In this document: piece after piece, positions 10,157 to 19,020 of the stretch | Numbering within the stretch: position 1 is the first letter of the stretch | How the letters are laid out: the number at the start of each line of letters is the position of its first letter | Origin: Streptomyces sp. CB09001 | GTDB taxonomy: Bacteria; Actinomycetota; Actinomycetes; Streptomycetales; Streptomycetaceae | DNA length: 64,000 nucleotides | NCBI RefSeq assembly: GCF_003369795.1 | Contig: NZ_CP026730.1 | Span: 558,001 to 622,000, forward strand | Direction: 5' to 3' | Position numbers and translations under genes: made by a program | Notes under the pieces: model-generated | The model's database searches: none | The model's input: the letters and a program-made list of their open reading frames with translations, nothing else | What the model was told of the DNA's origin: nothing

Positions 10157-10179
10157 GTACATCCTGTACATTTTTTACA
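10157..10179. promoter_or_regulatory. Palindromic TGTACA-type operator between antitoxin and clpP
   Basis: GTACA-TCC-TGTAC (10157-10169) is a perfect inverted repeat. It overlaps a second one, TGTA-N7-TACA (10165-10179). TGTACA cores are the known recognition element of YefM-type antitoxins. The site lies 43-65 bases from the antitoxin start and 47-69 bases from the clpP start, positioned to control both divergent genes. Confidence 0.6.
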
Positions 10180-10225
10180 GAGACAGCGCAGTCGAAGTCG
10201 GTTCTGCCACGAGGAGGGGTTCGTC

Positions 10226-10861
10226 ATGACCCGGCCGTCCGCCCGCCATGTCCTGCCGGAGTTCACCGAGCACGCGAGTACCGGAGCCCGGACGACGGAC
10301 CCGTACTCCAAGCTGCTCCAGGAGCGGATCGTCTTCCTCGGGACACCGATCGACGAGACCACCGCGAACGACGTGATGGCGCAGTTCATGTACCTGGAGC
10401 ACCAGGCAGCGGACCGGGACATCGAGCTGTACGTCAACTCGCCCGGCGGCTCCTTCACCGCCATGACCGCGATCTACGACACGATGCGCTACGTCGCCTG
10501 CGACGTAGCCACGACCTGCCTCGGGCAGGCCGGTTCGTCCGCCGCGGTGCTGCTGGCGGCGGGCACGCCCGGCAAGCGCGCCGTCCTGCCGGGCGCCCGG
10601 GTGGTGCTCCACCAGCCGGCGCTCACCGAACCGGTGCGGGGGCAGGCGAGCGACCTGGCCGTCCACGCGGAGGAACTGGTCCGCGTCCGCGCCCGCCTGG
10701 AGGAGATCCTCGTACGGCACACCGGCCGCACTCCCGAGCAGGTGACCGCGGACATCGAACGGGACACGGTCCTGGACGCCCGACAGGCGCTGGAGTACGG
10801 GCTGGTGGACCGGATCGTGCCGGGCCGCAGGACCCCGCCCGCCCCGTCCGGCGCCAGGTGA
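10226..10861 (+). CDS. clpP: ATP-dependent Clp protease proteolytic subunit (ClpP paralogue)
   Basis: This is a 211-residue protein starting at ATG 10226 with GAGGAGG nine bases upstream. The serine-protease core is intact: NSPGGS for the oxyanion strand, [14 protein letters not shown] with the catalytic Ser, [13 protein letters not shown] with the catalytic His, and [20 protein letters not shown] with the Asp. ClpP rings degrade unfolded substrates fed by Clp ATPases in the cytoplasm. Streptomyces carry several clpP genes; this lone copy, without a clpP partner or clpX alongside, is an accessory paralogue. It is divergent from a Phd/YefM gene and followed seven bases later by a small ORF, probably co-transcribed. 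Confidence 0.9.
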   Translation: MTRPSARHVLPEFTEHASTGARTTDPYSKLLQERIVFLGTPIDETTANDVMAQFMYLEHQAADRDIELYVNSPGGSFTAMTAIYDTMRYVACDVATTCLGQAGSSAAVLLAAGTPGKRAVLPGARVVLHQPALTEPVRGQASDLAVHAEELVRVRARLEEILVRHTGRTPEQVTADIERDTVLDARQALEYGLVDRIVPGRRTPPAPSGAR

Positions 10862-10868
10862 TCCGCCC

Positions 10869-11177
10869 GTGCTGCCACCCGAGTTGCCGCCGCTGCCCGC
10901 CCTGACCCGGGCCGAGGCCGAGGTCATCGATCGCTATCTGGACGTCGTCGACCTGCTCGGACGCATCAACCCGGGGCGGGACGGCGACACCTACCGCGGG
11001 CTGCGGGCCGCCCAGGCACTGGTCGGCAAGGCGGCGGCGCTGCGTGACGCGCTGGCGCTGATGCACCGGCGGGGCGAGACGGAGGTGCACGCCGCCACCC
11101 TGGCCCGGGCGCTGCGCGTACTCGACGGCGAGCGGCGGACGGCGCGGCTCGGCCTCCCGCCCGCTTCCGAGAGTTGA
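10869..11177 (+). CDS. Small conserved-looking protein downstream of clpP, function unknown
   Basis: This is a 102-residue, mostly alpha-helical protein from GTG 10869, seven bases after the clpP stop. It is charged and Ala/Leu rich (TRAEAEVIDRYLDVVDLLGRI), with no signal peptide, membrane helix or known motif. The tight spacing suggests translation coupled to clpP and perhaps an adaptor or accessory role, but that is inference. Codon third positions are strongly G/C, supporting a real gene. Confidence 0.6.
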   Translation: MLPPELPPLPALTRAEAEVIDRYLDVVDLLGRINPGRDGDTYRGLRAAQALVGKAAALRDALALMHRRGETEVHAATLARALRVLDGERRTARLGLPPASES

Positions 11178-11190
11178 GCACCTCGAACCC

Positions 11191-11295
11191 AGACCCGTCA
11201 CATCCAGACCCATCACATCCAGACCCATCACATCCGGACCCATCACATCCGGACCCATCACATCCGGACCCATCACATCCGGACCCATCACATCC
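11191..11295. repeat. Tandem repeat, seven 15-bp units
   Basis: The unit [A/G]GACCCATCACATCC is repeated seven times without gaps. The first unit has G for A at one position, three units begin with A and four with G, and a partial eighth unit follows. The array starts 14 bases after the stop of the small ORF. Because 15 is a multiple of three, all frames stay open through it, which produces misleading ORFs on both strands. Its role is unknown. Confidence 0.95.
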
Positions 11296-11654
11296 GGACG
11301 CATCCGGACCGGGACGAAACGGACCAAACGACGTACCCCCTTTCGGCGTAGGAACACCTCCGATTCGCGACCGGTCGAAGTTGCGGCACCCGTGCGCTCC
11401 GCCCGTGCCGCACACCACTGCGCCGCTGGTCCCGGGGCCGTCACCGCTCGCGGCGGCACTTCGAACAGGAGGCGTCGACCCGAACGGGCGAGTGGCACGT
11501 AACAACACAAAGGGCACGTTCCGTTGGGAATTCCCTTCAGGACGGGACAAGATCCGTGACTGACGACAAGCCCCCGCCGCAGCGGCGGGGCGGTCCGGGC
11601 GGACGCCGAGTCCTGCCGCCGTCCGGACGACCGGTCGCAAGGGAAGTGGATCGG
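11296..11654. other. Intergenic region between tandem repeat and riboswitch
   Basis: About 360 bases without a supportable gene. The least GC-rich part, near 11495-11530 (GTAACAACACAAAGGGC), is a plausible promoter area for the riboswitch transcript, but I cannot assign -35 and -10 boxes with confidence. Confidence 0.35.
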
Positions 11655-11812
11655 CAGGAGTGGAGGACCCGAGCACGACGGGTCGCCGGCACGGCCGCCT
11701 CCGCGGGAGGCGCCGGGCTCAGCGGTCCTTGGGGTGAAGCCGCACACCGCGGCCGGGCAACTTCGCCAGCCCGAATCCGACAGGTCATCCTTCACAGGCG
11801 GCTGACGAAGGG
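11655..11812 (+). ncRNA. c-di-AMP (ydaO/yuaA) riboswitch
   Basis: The leader of the NlpC/P60 gene carries the conserved blocks of the ydaO class in order: a GGACCCGAGC-like 5' strand, TCCTTGGGGTGAA (11725-11738), CAGCCCGAATCCGACAG (11767-11783), and the closing GACGAAGG (about 11803-11811). These riboswitches bind cyclic di-AMP and in actinobacteria often control cell-wall hydrolase genes, which fits the gene seven bases downstream. c-di-AMP binding to this class usually switches expression off. The 5' boundary is approximate, and stems were paired by eye. Confidence 0.85.
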
Positions 11813-11818
11813 TTGCGC

Positions 11819-12292
11819 ATGTCCGCGCTCAATCGTGTCCCGTCGCTGATGGCCCGTGCCGGTACGGCCTCGGCTCTCACCCTCGCCGCCGTGGGCGGCT
11901 CCGTCGTGGTCCCCGGTGTCGCCTCCGAGGCGGCCGCGGCGAGCCATGCGACGAAAGCCCTCAAGATCGCGGCCTCCAAGAAGGGCGCCCCGTACCGCTG
12001 GGGTGCCACGGGTCCTCACCGGTTCGACTGTTCCGGCCTGACCCTGTACTCGTTCAAGAAGGCCGGCAAGAAGCTGCCCCGCACCGCGGCCCAGCAGTAC
12101 AACAGGACCAGCCGTGTCTCCGTGCGGAACCGCAAGGCCGGAGACCTCGTGTTCTTCCACTCCGGCAGCAGCGTCTACCACGTCGGCATCTACGCCGGGA
12201 AGGGCAGGATCTGGCACGCGCCGAAGACCGGCGCCGTGGTGCGCCTGGAGAGGATCTGGACGTCAAGCGTCTGGTACGGCCGGGTCAAGTAG
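11819..12292 (+). CDS. Secreted NlpC/P60 peptidoglycan endopeptidase
   Basis: This is a 157-residue protein. ATG 11819 is preferred because GAAGGG lies seven bases upstream; a TTG two codons earlier is possible. The N-terminus is a signal peptide (about 1-40, ending ASEAAAA). The NlpC/P60 domain has RFDCSGLT (catalytic Cys), YHVGIYAG (catalytic His) and IWHAPKTG (third polar residue His). The enzyme cleaves peptide cross-links in the cell wall, typically gamma-D-Glu-diaminopimelate. The gene is controlled by the c-di-AMP riboswitch just upstream. Its 3' end overlaps the convergent ATPase gene by 30 bases. Confidence 0.9.
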   Translation: MSALNRVPSLMARAGTASALTLAAVGGSVVVPGVASEAAAASHATKALKIAASKKGAPYRWGATGPHRFDCSGLTLYSFKKAGKKLPRTAAQQYNRTSRVSVRNRKAGDLVFFHSGSSVYHVGIYAGKGRIWHAPKTGAVVRLERIWTSSVWYGRVK

Positions 12293-12775
12293 CCCGCCCG
12301 CGGGGGTGGTGGCGTTCTGTCCCGCCGTCACCCCCGCGGGCGCGGCCGGTCCGCCCGGGGGCGCCCAGGGCAGTTCGATGGAGACGGTCTTGCCGCCCTC
12401 GCGGGTGGGCCTGACCCTCAGCCTGCCGCCGCACTCGGCGGTCAGCCAGCGAATGATCACCATGCCCCGCCCGTTGTCCTGCTGGACGGCGGCGGGCAGA
12501 CGCTTGGGGAAGCGCGGGTGGCTGTCGGTGACACCGAGACGCAGCCGCTCGTCGCGGTCGAGAACGAGGTCCACCGTGAAGGTGGGCGACTGCCCGAACG
12601 TGTGCTGGACCGCGTTGGTCGCCAGTTCGGAGACGATGAGCCGCACCGTGTCCGCCAGATCGGCGTCGCCCGGCAAGCCCCACTCCGCCAGGGTGCCGAC
12701 CACGTAGGTCCGCGCGGCGGCCACCGAGGCGGGATCGCTCGGCAGAGTGACGGATGCTTCCAGATGGTCTGCCAT
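12263..12775 (-). CDS. RsbW-like ATP-binding protein (HATPase_c, anti-sigma factor type)
   Basis: This is a 170-residue protein from ATG 12775. It contains a GHKL ATPase domain: an N-box around VSELATNAVQH and a G-box DNGRGMVII, without transmembrane or histidine phosphoacceptor segments. Streptomyces encode many such short kinases, either anti-sigma factors or regulators paired with XRE/DUF397 genes. Here the gene is divergent from exactly such a pair, so the three probably form one regulatory unit. The Gly/Pro/Ala-rich C-terminus overlaps the end of the NlpC/P60 gene. Confidence 0.88.
   Translation of the reverse strand: MADHLEASVTLPSDPASVAAARTYVVGTLAEWGLPGDADLADTVRLIVSELATNAVQHTFGQSPTFTVDLVLDRDERLRLGVTDSHPRFPKRLPAAVQQDNGRGMVIIRWLTAECGGRLRVRPTREGGKTVSIELPWAPPGGPAAPAGVTAGQNATTPAGGLLDPAVPDA
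12296..12341 (+). terminator. Hairpin at the 3' end of the NlpC/P60 gene, inside the ATPase gene
   Basis: GCCCGCGGGGGTG (12296-12308) is complementary to 12329-12341 with a 20-base loop, starting four bases after the NlpC/P60 stop. It lies in coding sequence of the opposite gene, so one element may serve transcripts from both directions. Confidence 0.5.
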
Positions 12776-12902
12776 GGCGACGTCGTCCCTTTCTCACGGG
12801 ACCGCAGGCCCGACACGGAGCGGATGGTTCGAGTACGGTCCCGGACTGGTGCTTCACCGCCAGACTGCCATCACCAGGCCCATGAAGGGCGGCGATCCAC
12901 CA

Positions 12903-12918
12903 AGATATGCATATATCT
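12903..12918. promoter_or_regulatory. AT-rich palindrome in the divergent ATPase/XRE promoter region
   Basis: ATATGCATAT (12905-12914) is a perfect palindrome inside AGATATGCATATATCT. It stands out in a 72% GC background and lies midway between the divergent ATPase and XRE starts. It could be the operator of the XRE protein or a promoter element; no direct evidence separates these. Confidence 0.45.
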
Positions 12919-12991
12919 GTCGCTCGAAGCGGTGAACTCTGCGACGGCAGAGCGTATTTGGGCGGCTCATAAGGAGTAAGGGAGTTGTCCC

Positions 12992-13852
12992 ATGCAGCAC
13001 GGTCCCGTGGTGCGCCGCCGCAAGCTGGGCGCGGAACTGCGCGCCCTGCGCACGTCGGCGGGCATCACCAGCGGCGAGGCGGCCCGGCTCGTGGGCTGGC
13101 ACCAGTCGAAGGTCAGCCGGATCGAGACCGGGACGAGCGGGGCCAAACCGGCCGACGTGCGGTTACTGCTGGACGTCTACGGCGTGGCCGACGAGCAGCT
13201 GCGGGGGCTGCTGGTGATGCTGGCGCGGTCCGAGGACGCCGGGGGGCGCCACCACTGGTGGCACGCCTACCGCGGGGTGCTGCCCCCGACGTACCGCGAC
13301 TTCATCAGCCTGGAGTCGCAGGCCAGCGCGATGCGCACGCTGGAGACCACGGTGGTGCCCGGCCTGCTCCAGACGCCGGAGTACGCCCGCGCGGTGACGC
13401 GGGCCGCCGTGGACGGGATGCCGGCGGAACGGCTGGACACGCTGGTGGAGGTCCGGCTGGCCCGGCAGGACGTGCTGCGGGGCGAGCCGCCGCTGGAGCT
13501 GAGCGCGGTCCTGGACGAGGCGGTGCTGCGCCGGGAGGTGGGCGGGCCCGGGGTGATGGCCCGTCAACTGGCCAGACTGGTCGAGGCGGCGCAGCTCCCC
13601 CATGTCCGGCTCCAGGTTCTGCCGTTTGCCGCCGGGGCGCACATCGGTGTCACCGGCCCTTTCGTAATCTTCTCCTTTTCGAGCACTTCTGATCTGGACG
13701 TGGTTGTTCTCGACCACTTGACGAGTAGCCTGCACCTCGAACGGAAAGAAGACCTAGAGGCCTATACCGAGGCCTTCAACGCCCTTCTGATCCATGCCCT
13801 TTCGCCCGAGGACTCGTTGGACTTCATCGCCGCGACCGCGGCAGGCGCGTAA
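12992..13852 (+). CDS. XRE-family regulator with C-terminal DUF5753 domain
   Basis: This is a 286-residue protein from ATG 12992, with AAGGAG further upstream. Residues about 10-65 form a helix-turn-helix (LRALRTSAGITSGEAARLVG, then HQSKVSRIE). The rest matches the DUF5753 ligand- or partner-binding domain, with typical segments VVPGLLQTPEYARA, RLARQ and QVLPFAAGAH. This architecture, followed by a DUF397 protein, is the WhiJ/BldB-associated family that influences Streptomyces development and antibiotic production. The DUF397 gene starts nine bases downstream. Confidence 0.9.
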   Translation: MQHGPVVRRRKLGAELRALRTSAGITSGEAARLVGWHQSKVSRIETGTSGAKPADVRLLLDVYGVADEQLRGLLVMLARSEDAGGRHHWWHAYRGVLPPTYRDFISLESQASAMRTLETTVVPGLLQTPEYARAVTRAAVDGMPAERLDTLVEVRLARQDVLRGEPPLELSAVLDEAVLRREVGGPGVMARQLARLVEAAQLPHVRLQVLPFAAGAHIGVTGPFVIFSFSSTSDLDVVVLDHLTSSLHLERKEDLEAYTEAFNALLIHALSPEDSLDFIAATAAGA

Positions 13853-13861
13853 GGAGGCACC

Positions 13862-14104
13862 ATGTCAGGCTCCATGTCCGAAGATCCCCGGAACATCCCT
13901 GTCAGCACCGATATGACCGGTGTGCGGTGGCTGCGCAGCAGCTACAGCACCGGAGCGAACAACTGCGTGGAGACCGCCCGCCCGTCGGCCGGCCCCCGCG
14001 CCGGACTGCTCGCCGTGCGCGACTCCAAGAACCCGGCCGGACCCGCCCTGCTCTTCTCCCCCGGGAGCTGGACGGCGTTCACCGCCGGCGTCGGCCGCGG
14101 CTGA
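13862..14104 (+). CDS. DUF397 protein (partner of the XRE/DUF5753 regulator)
   Basis: This is an 80-residue protein from ATG 13862, with AAGGAGG upstream overlapping the end of the previous gene. It contains the DUF397 pattern: W-x-x-S-S-Y-S-T-G-x-N-N-C-V-E, V-R-D-S-K-N-P-x-G-P and F-x-x-x-x-W-x-A-F. Such proteins are thought to bind and antagonise the neighbouring XRE protein. Translation is probably coupled to it. Confidence 0.92.
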   Translation: MSGSMSEDPRNIPVSTDMTGVRWLRSSYSTGANNCVETARPSAGPRAGLLAVRDSKNPAGPALLFSPGSWTAFTAGVGRG

Positions 14105-14146
14105 CCGCGCCGGACACCGGACGACGCACGGCCGTGTCCCGCCGAC

Positions 14147-15274
14147 TCATGGCCGCGTTTCGCCGATCACCCGTACAGCGCGCTCGATCTGTTCCCCGGA
14201 GAGGTCCCCGCGAGCGGTCAGCCTGAGCCGTGAGATGCCGTCGGGCACGGAAGGAGGGCGGAAGCAGCCCACGGACAGGCCGGCCGCCCGGCAGTCGGCC
14301 GCCCACCGCACGGCCTCCTCCGGGGAGGGTGCGCGCACCGAGACGACCGCGGCGTCCGGACGTACCGCGTCCAGACCCGCGGCGGTCAGGCGTGCGTGCA
14401 GTTCGGCGGCGACGGCTCTGGCCCGCGCCGCCCGTCCCGGCTCGCGGCCGAGCAGTCTGAGCGCCGCGAGGGCCGCCCCCGCGGCGGCGGGGGCGAGCCC
14501 GGTGTCGAAGATGAACGTGCGGGCCGCGTTGACCAGGTGGTCGACGACCCGGGCGGGGCCCAGCACGGCGCCGCCCTGGGCGCCGAGCGACTTGGACAGC
14601 GTGACGGTCACGACGACGTCGTCACGGCCCGCCAGTCCCGCCCCCTGCGGGGCACCCCGGCCTCCCTCACCGAGGACGCCGAGACCGTGGGCGTCGTCGA
14701 CGACCAGTCCGGCGCCGTGTTCCCGGCACGCTTCGGCGAGCGCGCTCAGGGGCGCGGCGTCGCCGTCGACCGAGAAGACCGTGTCGGAGACGGCCACCGC
14801 GGGCCCCTCGTGCGTCGCCAGCGCCTTGCGCACGGCGTCCGGGTCGGCGTGCCCCACGACCTGCGTGGTGCCGCGGGCGAGCCGGCAACCGTCGATCAGC
14901 GAGGCGTGGTTGCCCGCGTCGGAGACGACGAGGCTGCCGTGCGGTGCCAGCGCGGTGACCGCGGCGAGGTTGGCCGCGTAACCGGAGGAGAAGACGAGCG
15001 CGGCCTCGAAACCGCAGAGCTCGGCGAGTTCGCGCTCGAGTTCGGCGTGCAGTGCGGTGGTGCCGGTCACCAGCCGGGAGCCGGTCGCGCCGCCGCCCCA
15101 GGTCCGCGCGGCCGAGGCCGCCCCTTCGACGACCTCCGGGTGCCGGGCGAGGCCCAGGTAGTCGTTGCTCGCCAGGTCCAGCAGCGCCGACGCCGCCGGG
15201 CGGGGGCGCAGAACCCGCACGAGTCCGGCCTCGCGGCGCGCCCGGTCCTGCTCGTCGATCCAGCCGAACGCCAT
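14147..15274 (-). CDS. bioF: 8-amino-7-oxononanoate synthase
   Basis: This is a 375-residue PLP-dependent alpha-oxoamine synthase. It has [15 protein letters not shown] near the N-terminus, [14 protein letters not shown] in the substrate region, [10 protein letters not shown] with the PLP-ring Asp/His, and [11 protein letters not shown] with the Schiff-base Lys. It condenses pimeloyl-ACP or pimeloyl-CoA with L-alanine to form KAPA, the first step of the biotin-ring pathway, in the cytoplasm. It is divergent from bioB-bioA-bioD, so all later steps are encoded within 4.5 kb. The shared 150-bp spacer contains a candidate operator. Confidence 0.93.
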   Translation of the reverse strand: MAFGWIDEQDRARREAGLVRVLRPRPAASALLDLASNDYLGLARHPEVVEGAASAARTWGGGATGSRLVTGTTALHAELERELAELCGFEAALVFSSGYAANLAAVTALAPHGSLVVSDAGNHASLIDGCRLARGTTQVVGHADPDAVRKALATHEGPAVAVSDTVFSVDGDAAPLSALAEACREHGAGLVVDDAHGLGVLGEGGRGAPQGAGLAGRDDVVVTVTLSKSLGAQGGAVLGPARVVDHLVNAARTFIFDTGLAPAAAGAALAALRLLGREPGRAARARAVAAELHARLTAAGLDAVRPDAAVVSVRAPSPEEAVRWAADCRAAGLSVGCFRPPSVPDGISRLRLTARGDLSGEQIERAVRVIGETRP

Positions 15275-15338
15275 GAGGCGGCCCTCCGGTGTTTTGTAGG
15301 CAGTGAACAGACATTAGCGGTCCGGCCACCCCCGCGAG

Positions 15339-15356
15339 GTGTGGCAATACCCACAC
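15339..15356. promoter_or_regulatory. Inverted repeat in the bioF/bioB divergent promoter region
   Basis: GTGTGG-N6-CCACAC is a perfect 6-bp inverted repeat between the two biotin transcripts, 65 bases from the bioF start and 69 bases from the bioB start. It is a plausible operator for a biotin repressor. It does not match the corynebacterial BioQ site closely, although TGAAC occurs nearby at 15304-15308. Confidence 0.4.
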
Positions 15357-15424
15357 GTCGATCTGTCAGTGTTGTGCAAAGTCTCCTTGGCCGCGGACGG
15401 CCCCTTAGGACAGGATCGGCTCTC

Positions 15425-16654
15425 ATGGACCTGCTGAACACGCTGGTGGACAAGGGGCTTCGGCGCGAGTCGCCGACCCGCGAGGAGGCGCTGGCCGTCC
15501 TCGCCACTTCCGACGACGACCTGCTCGACGTGGTGGCCGCGGCCGGAAAGGTGCGCCGCCACTGGTTCGGCCGACGGGTGAAACTCAACTATCTCGTCAA
15601 CCTCAAGTCGGGCCTGTGCCCCGAGGACTGCTCCTACTGCTCGCAGCGGCTGGGCTCCAAGGCGGAGATCCTCAAGTACACCTGGCTCAAGCCCGACCAG
15701 GCCTCGGCGGCCGCCGCGGCCGGTGTGTCCGGGGGCGCCAAGCGCGTGTGCCTGGTGGCCAGCGGCCGCGGTCCGACCGACCGGGACGTGGACCGCGTCT
15801 CGGACACCATCAGGGCCATCAAGGACCAGAACGAGTCCGTGGAGGTCTGCGCCTGCCTCGGGCTGCTCTCCGACGGCCAGGCGGAGCGGCTGCGCGAGGC
15901 CGGGGCCGACGCCTACAACCACAACCTCAACACCTCCGAGTCGACGTACGGCGACATCACCACCACGCACACGTACGCCGACCGGGTGGACACGGTGCAC
16001 AAGGCCCACGCGGCCGGGCTGTCCGCCTGCTCGGGGCTCATCGCGGGCATGGGCGAGAGCGACGCGGACCTGGTCGACGTGGTCTTCTCGCTGCGCGAGC
16101 TGGACCCGGACTCGGTGCCGGTCAACTTCCTGATCCCGATGGAGGGCACGCCGCTGGCCAAGGAGTGGCACCTCACCCCGCAGCGGTGTCTGCGCATCCT
16201 GGCGATGACGCGGTTCGTCTGCCCGGACGTCGAGGTGCGCATCGCCGGCGGGCGCGAGGTCCATCTGCGCACGATGCAGCCGCTCGCGCTGCACCTGGCC
16301 AACTCGATCTTCCTCGGCGACTACCTCACCAGCGAGGGCCAGGCGGGCCACGCCGACCTGGAGATGATCGCGGACGCCGGATTCGAGGTGGAGGGCACGG
16401 GCGAGGTCACCCTGCCGGAACACCGTGCCTCCGTCCGGGACGGCGGCTGCGGCGCACCCGAGGACGGTGGCGGCTGCGGGTCCCACGGGGGCTCCGACGC
16501 CGCCGGGGGGTGCGGCTCGCACGCGGGCGGCGGCGTGTGCGCCCCGGCCTCCGCGCCCGCGTCGGCGCCGCCGCGCCTCGCCGAGGAGCCCCGCACGGAC
16601 CTGGTGGCGGTACGCCGCCGCGGCGCCGGGACGGACCTCGCGCCCAATGCCTGA
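15425..16654 (+). CDS. bioB: Biotin synthase, with Cys/Gly-rich C-terminal tail
   Basis: This is a 409-residue radical SAM protein. CPEDCSYC holds the [4Fe-4S] SAM cluster, and [12 protein letters not shown] and [11 protein letters not shown] (the Arg of the [2Fe-2S] site) are typical of BioB. It inserts sulfur into dethiobiotin. The core ends near residue 340. The remaining ~70 residues form a tail containing four Cys spaced in Gly/His-rich repeats ([18 protein letters not shown]), absent from E. coli BioB and possibly metal- or cluster-related. bioA overlaps the last eight bases. Confidence 0.95.
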   Translation: MDLLNTLVDKGLRRESPTREEALAVLATSDDDLLDVVAAAGKVRRHWFGRRVKLNYLVNLKSGLCPEDCSYCSQRLGSKAEILKYTWLKPDQASAAAAAGVSGGAKRVCLVASGRGPTDRDVDRVSDTIRAIKDQNESVEVCACLGLLSDGQAERLREAGADAYNHNLNTSESTYGDITTTHTYADRVDTVHKAHAAGLSACSGLIAGMGESDADLVDVVFSLRELDPDSVPVNFLIPMEGTPLAKEWHLTPQRCLRILAMTRFVCPDVEVRIAGGREVHLRTMQPLALHLANSIFLGDYLTSEGQAGHADLEMIADAGFEVEGTGEVTLPEHRASVRDGGCGAPEDGGGCGSHGGSDAAGGCGSHAGGGVCAPASAPASAPPRLAEEPRTDLVAVRRRGAGTDLAPNA

Positions 16655-17933
16655 GCCCGCGCTGAACGTCGCCGAGCTGCTGGCGCTGGACCGGCGGCAC
16701 GTCTGGCACCCGTACGGGCCCATGCCCGGCCGGCAGGATCCGCTGGTCGTGGAGTCGGCCAGCGGGGTCCGGCTGCGGCCGGCCGACGGCTCCGGGGAAC
16801 TGGTCGACGGGATGTCGTCCTGGTGGTCGGCGATCCACGGCTACAACCACCCGGTGCTGAACGCGGCCGCGCGCGAGCAGCTGGAGCGGATGAGCCACGT
16901 GATGTTCGGCGGGCTCACCCACGAGCCCGCCGTACGGCTGGCGAAGCTCCTTGTCGACATGTCTCCCGAAGGCCTGGAGCACGTGTTCCTCGCCGACTCC
17001 GGGTCGGTGTCGGTCGAGGTCGCCGTGAAGATGTGCCTGCAGTACTGGCGCTCGCTCGGCCGCCCCGGCAAGCGCCGTCTGCTCACCTGGCGCGGCGGCT
17101 ACCACGGTGACACCTGGCAGCCCATGTCGGTGTGCGACCCCGAGGGCGGCATGCACGAGCTGTGGTCCGGCGTCCTGCCGCGCCAGGTCTTCGCGGACGC
17201 GCCGCCGGCGGAGTACGAGGAGACGTACGCCGACCGCCTGCGGTCACTGATCGAGCGGCACGCCGACGAACTGGCCGCGGTGATCGTGGAGCCGGTGGTG
17301 CAGGGCGCGGGCGGGATGCGGTTCCACTCCCCCGCGTACCTGCGGGTGCTGCGCGAGGCCTGCGACGCGCACGGCGTGCTGCTGGTGTTCGACGAGATCG
17401 CCACCGGGTTCGGGCGCACGGGCGCGTTGTTCGCCGCGGAACACGCGGCGGTGACGCCGGACGTGATGTGCGTGGGCAAGGCGCTGACCGGCGGTTACCT
17501 GACGATGGCGGCCACGCTGTGCACGTCGCGGGTGGCCGAGGGCATCTCGCGGGGCGAGGTGCCGGTGCTGGCCCACGGGCCGACGTTCATGGGCAATCCG
17601 CTGGCCGCGGCCGTGGCGTGCGCGTCGATCGGGCTGCTGCTCGGCCAGGACTGGCGCGCGGAGGTCAAGCGCATCGAGGCGGGCCTCACCGAAGGGCTCG
17701 CGCCCGCCGCCGAGCTGCCCGGCGTACGGGACGTGCGGGTGCTCGGCGCGATCGGGGTGGTGCAGCTCGACCGTGCCGTCGACATGCGGGCCGCGACGGC
17801 GGCGGCCGTGCGCGAGGGCGTGTGGCTGCGCCCGTTCCGCGACCTGGTTTACACCATGCCGCCGTACGTCACGGGCGACGCGGACGTGGCACGGATCGCC
17901 CGCGCGGTGTGCGCGGCGGCACGGGAGGGATGA
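16647..17933 (+). CDS. bioA: Adenosylmethionine-8-amino-7-oxononanoate aminotransferase
   Basis: This is a 428-residue class III aminotransferase. [25 protein letters not shown] and [12 protein letters not shown] are diagnostic of Bio[14 protein letters not shown] and [13 protein letters not shown] contain the PLP Asp and Lys. It transaminates KAPA to DAPA using S-adenosylmethionine as amino donor. The start at ATG 16647 overlaps the bioB stop, indicating translational coupling. Confidence 0.95.
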   Translation: MPEPALNVAELLALDRRHVWHPYGPMPGRQDPLVVESASGVRLRPADGSGELVDGMSSWWSAIHGYNHPVLNAAAREQLERMSHVMFGGLTHEPAVRLAKLLVDMSPEGLEHVFLADSGSVSVEVAVKMCLQYWRSLGRPGKRRLLTWRGGYHGDTWQPMSVCDPEGGMHELWSGVLPRQVFADAPPAEYEETYADRLRSLIERHADELAAVIVEPVVQGAGGMRFHSPAYLRVLREACDAHGVLLVFDEIATGFGRTGALFAAEHAAVTPDVMCVGKALTGGYLTMAATLCTSRVAEGISRGEVPVLAHGPTFMGNPLAAAVACASIGLLLGQDWRAEVKRIEAGLTEGLAPAAELPGVRDVRVLGAIGVVQLDRAVDMRAATAAAVREGVWLRPFRDLVYTMPPYVTGDADVARIARAVCAAAREG

Positions 17934-17934
17934 C

Positions 17935-18651
17935 ATGCCGGTACTGGTGATCACGGGTACGGGCACGGAGGTCGGCAAGACGGTCGTGACCGCCGCCGTG
18001 GCCGCGGCGGCCCTGGCTCGGGGCCGGACGGTGGCCGTGCTGAAGGCGGCGCAGACGGGCGTCGGGCCGGACGAGGCCGGGGACGCCCGGGAAGTGGCGC
18101 GGCTGGCGGGGAACGTGACGGTCGCCGAAGTGGCCCGGTTCCCCGAGCCGTTGGCGCCGGGCACGGCCGCGCGCCGGGCCGGCCGGGCACCGGTGCGTCC
18201 CTGGGAGGTGGCGGAGGCCGCGGCCAAACTCGCCACGGAGCACGATCTGGTGCTGGTCGAGGGCGCGGGCGGACTGCTCGTCCGCTTCGACGCGGAGGGC
18301 GGGACGCTGGCGGACGCCGCCGCTCTGCTGGGCGCACCGGTGCTGCTGGTGACGTCGGCGGGGCTGGGCACGCTGAACACCACGGAGCTGACGGCGCGCG
18401 AGCTGCGGTTCCGAGGGCTGGAGCTGCCCGGGCTGGTGATCGGCAGCTGGCCCGGGACCCCGGACCTCGCCGCCCGCTGCAACCTCGCGGACCTCCCGGA
18501 CGTGTCCGGCGCCCCCCTCCTCGGCGCGGTACCGGCCGGGGCGGGGTCCCTCACCCCCGTCGGCTTCCGGTCGGCGGCACCGCGCTGGCTGGCGCCGCCC
18601 TTGGACGGCTCCTGGGACGCGGCCGCGTTCGGCGACCGGCACGGCCCGTGA
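17935..18651 (+). CDS. bioD: Dethiobiotin synthetase
   Basis: This is a 238-residue protein starting one base after the bioA stop. The P-loop GTGTEVGKTVV and the Mg-binding VEGAGGLLV are intact, as is KAAQTG. It closes the ureido ring of dethiobiotin using CO2 and ATP. The gene order bioB-bioA-bioD with overlapping or abutting ends shows one operon. Confidence 0.95.
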   Translation: MPVLVITGTGTEVGKTVVTAAVAAAALARGRTVAVLKAAQTGVGPDEAGDAREVARLAGNVTVAEVARFPEPLAPGTAARRAGRAPVRPWEVAEAAAKLATEHDLVLVEGAGGLLVRFDAEGGTLADAAALLGAPVLLVTSAGLGTLNTTELTARELRFRGLELPGLVIGSWPGTPDLAARCNLADLPDVSGAPLLGAVPAGAGSLTPVGFRSAAPRWLAPPLDGSWDAAAFGDRHGP

Positions 18652-19020
18652 CCGGCGGGGTGCCCGGGGCGGGCGGCACGGGAGCGCGCGGCGACGGACC
18701 ACGCGCCGCCGAGGCGATCCGGGCGCGGGACCCGTTCGGCGTCACGCAGCCAACCTGACCATGGCGGCTTCCCGCCCGCGACGGCCGGCGCGGGACGGTC
18801 GGCGCGGGACGGTGCGGGATCGCGCCACTGTGCGGCACCCAACGGGCGGAGTCGCGGCGCGGACACGTTCGCCCTGATCAAGTGGTCCCGGCTGCCGCCG
18901 CAGGGGGCCGGGGCCGCGCGGTCGGCCGAGCGCGCTCCGGGCGAGTCGCTCGCGCGGCGGGTGCACCGGGCCTGCGCGGGGGACAATCGCGGTAAGGCGC
19001 CGCCTCGTGAGGGAGGTCCC
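18652..19020. other. 369-bp spacer after the biotin operon
   Basis: I see no supportable gene, repeat or RNA. The sequence is very GC-rich. Its last 40 bases carry the ribosome site GAGGGAGG for the methyltransferase gene. Confidence 0.4.

Noticed and set aside
11191..11295. Possible CRISPR array
   Set aside because: Units are directly adjacent with no spacers, and no cas genes are nearby.
11174..11563. Open frame encoding SHPDP repeats, starting at a TTG overlapping the small ORF stop
   Set aside because: The frame stays open only because the tandem unit is 15 bp. There is no ribosome site, and codon positions after the repeat do not look coding. The minus strand is equally open.
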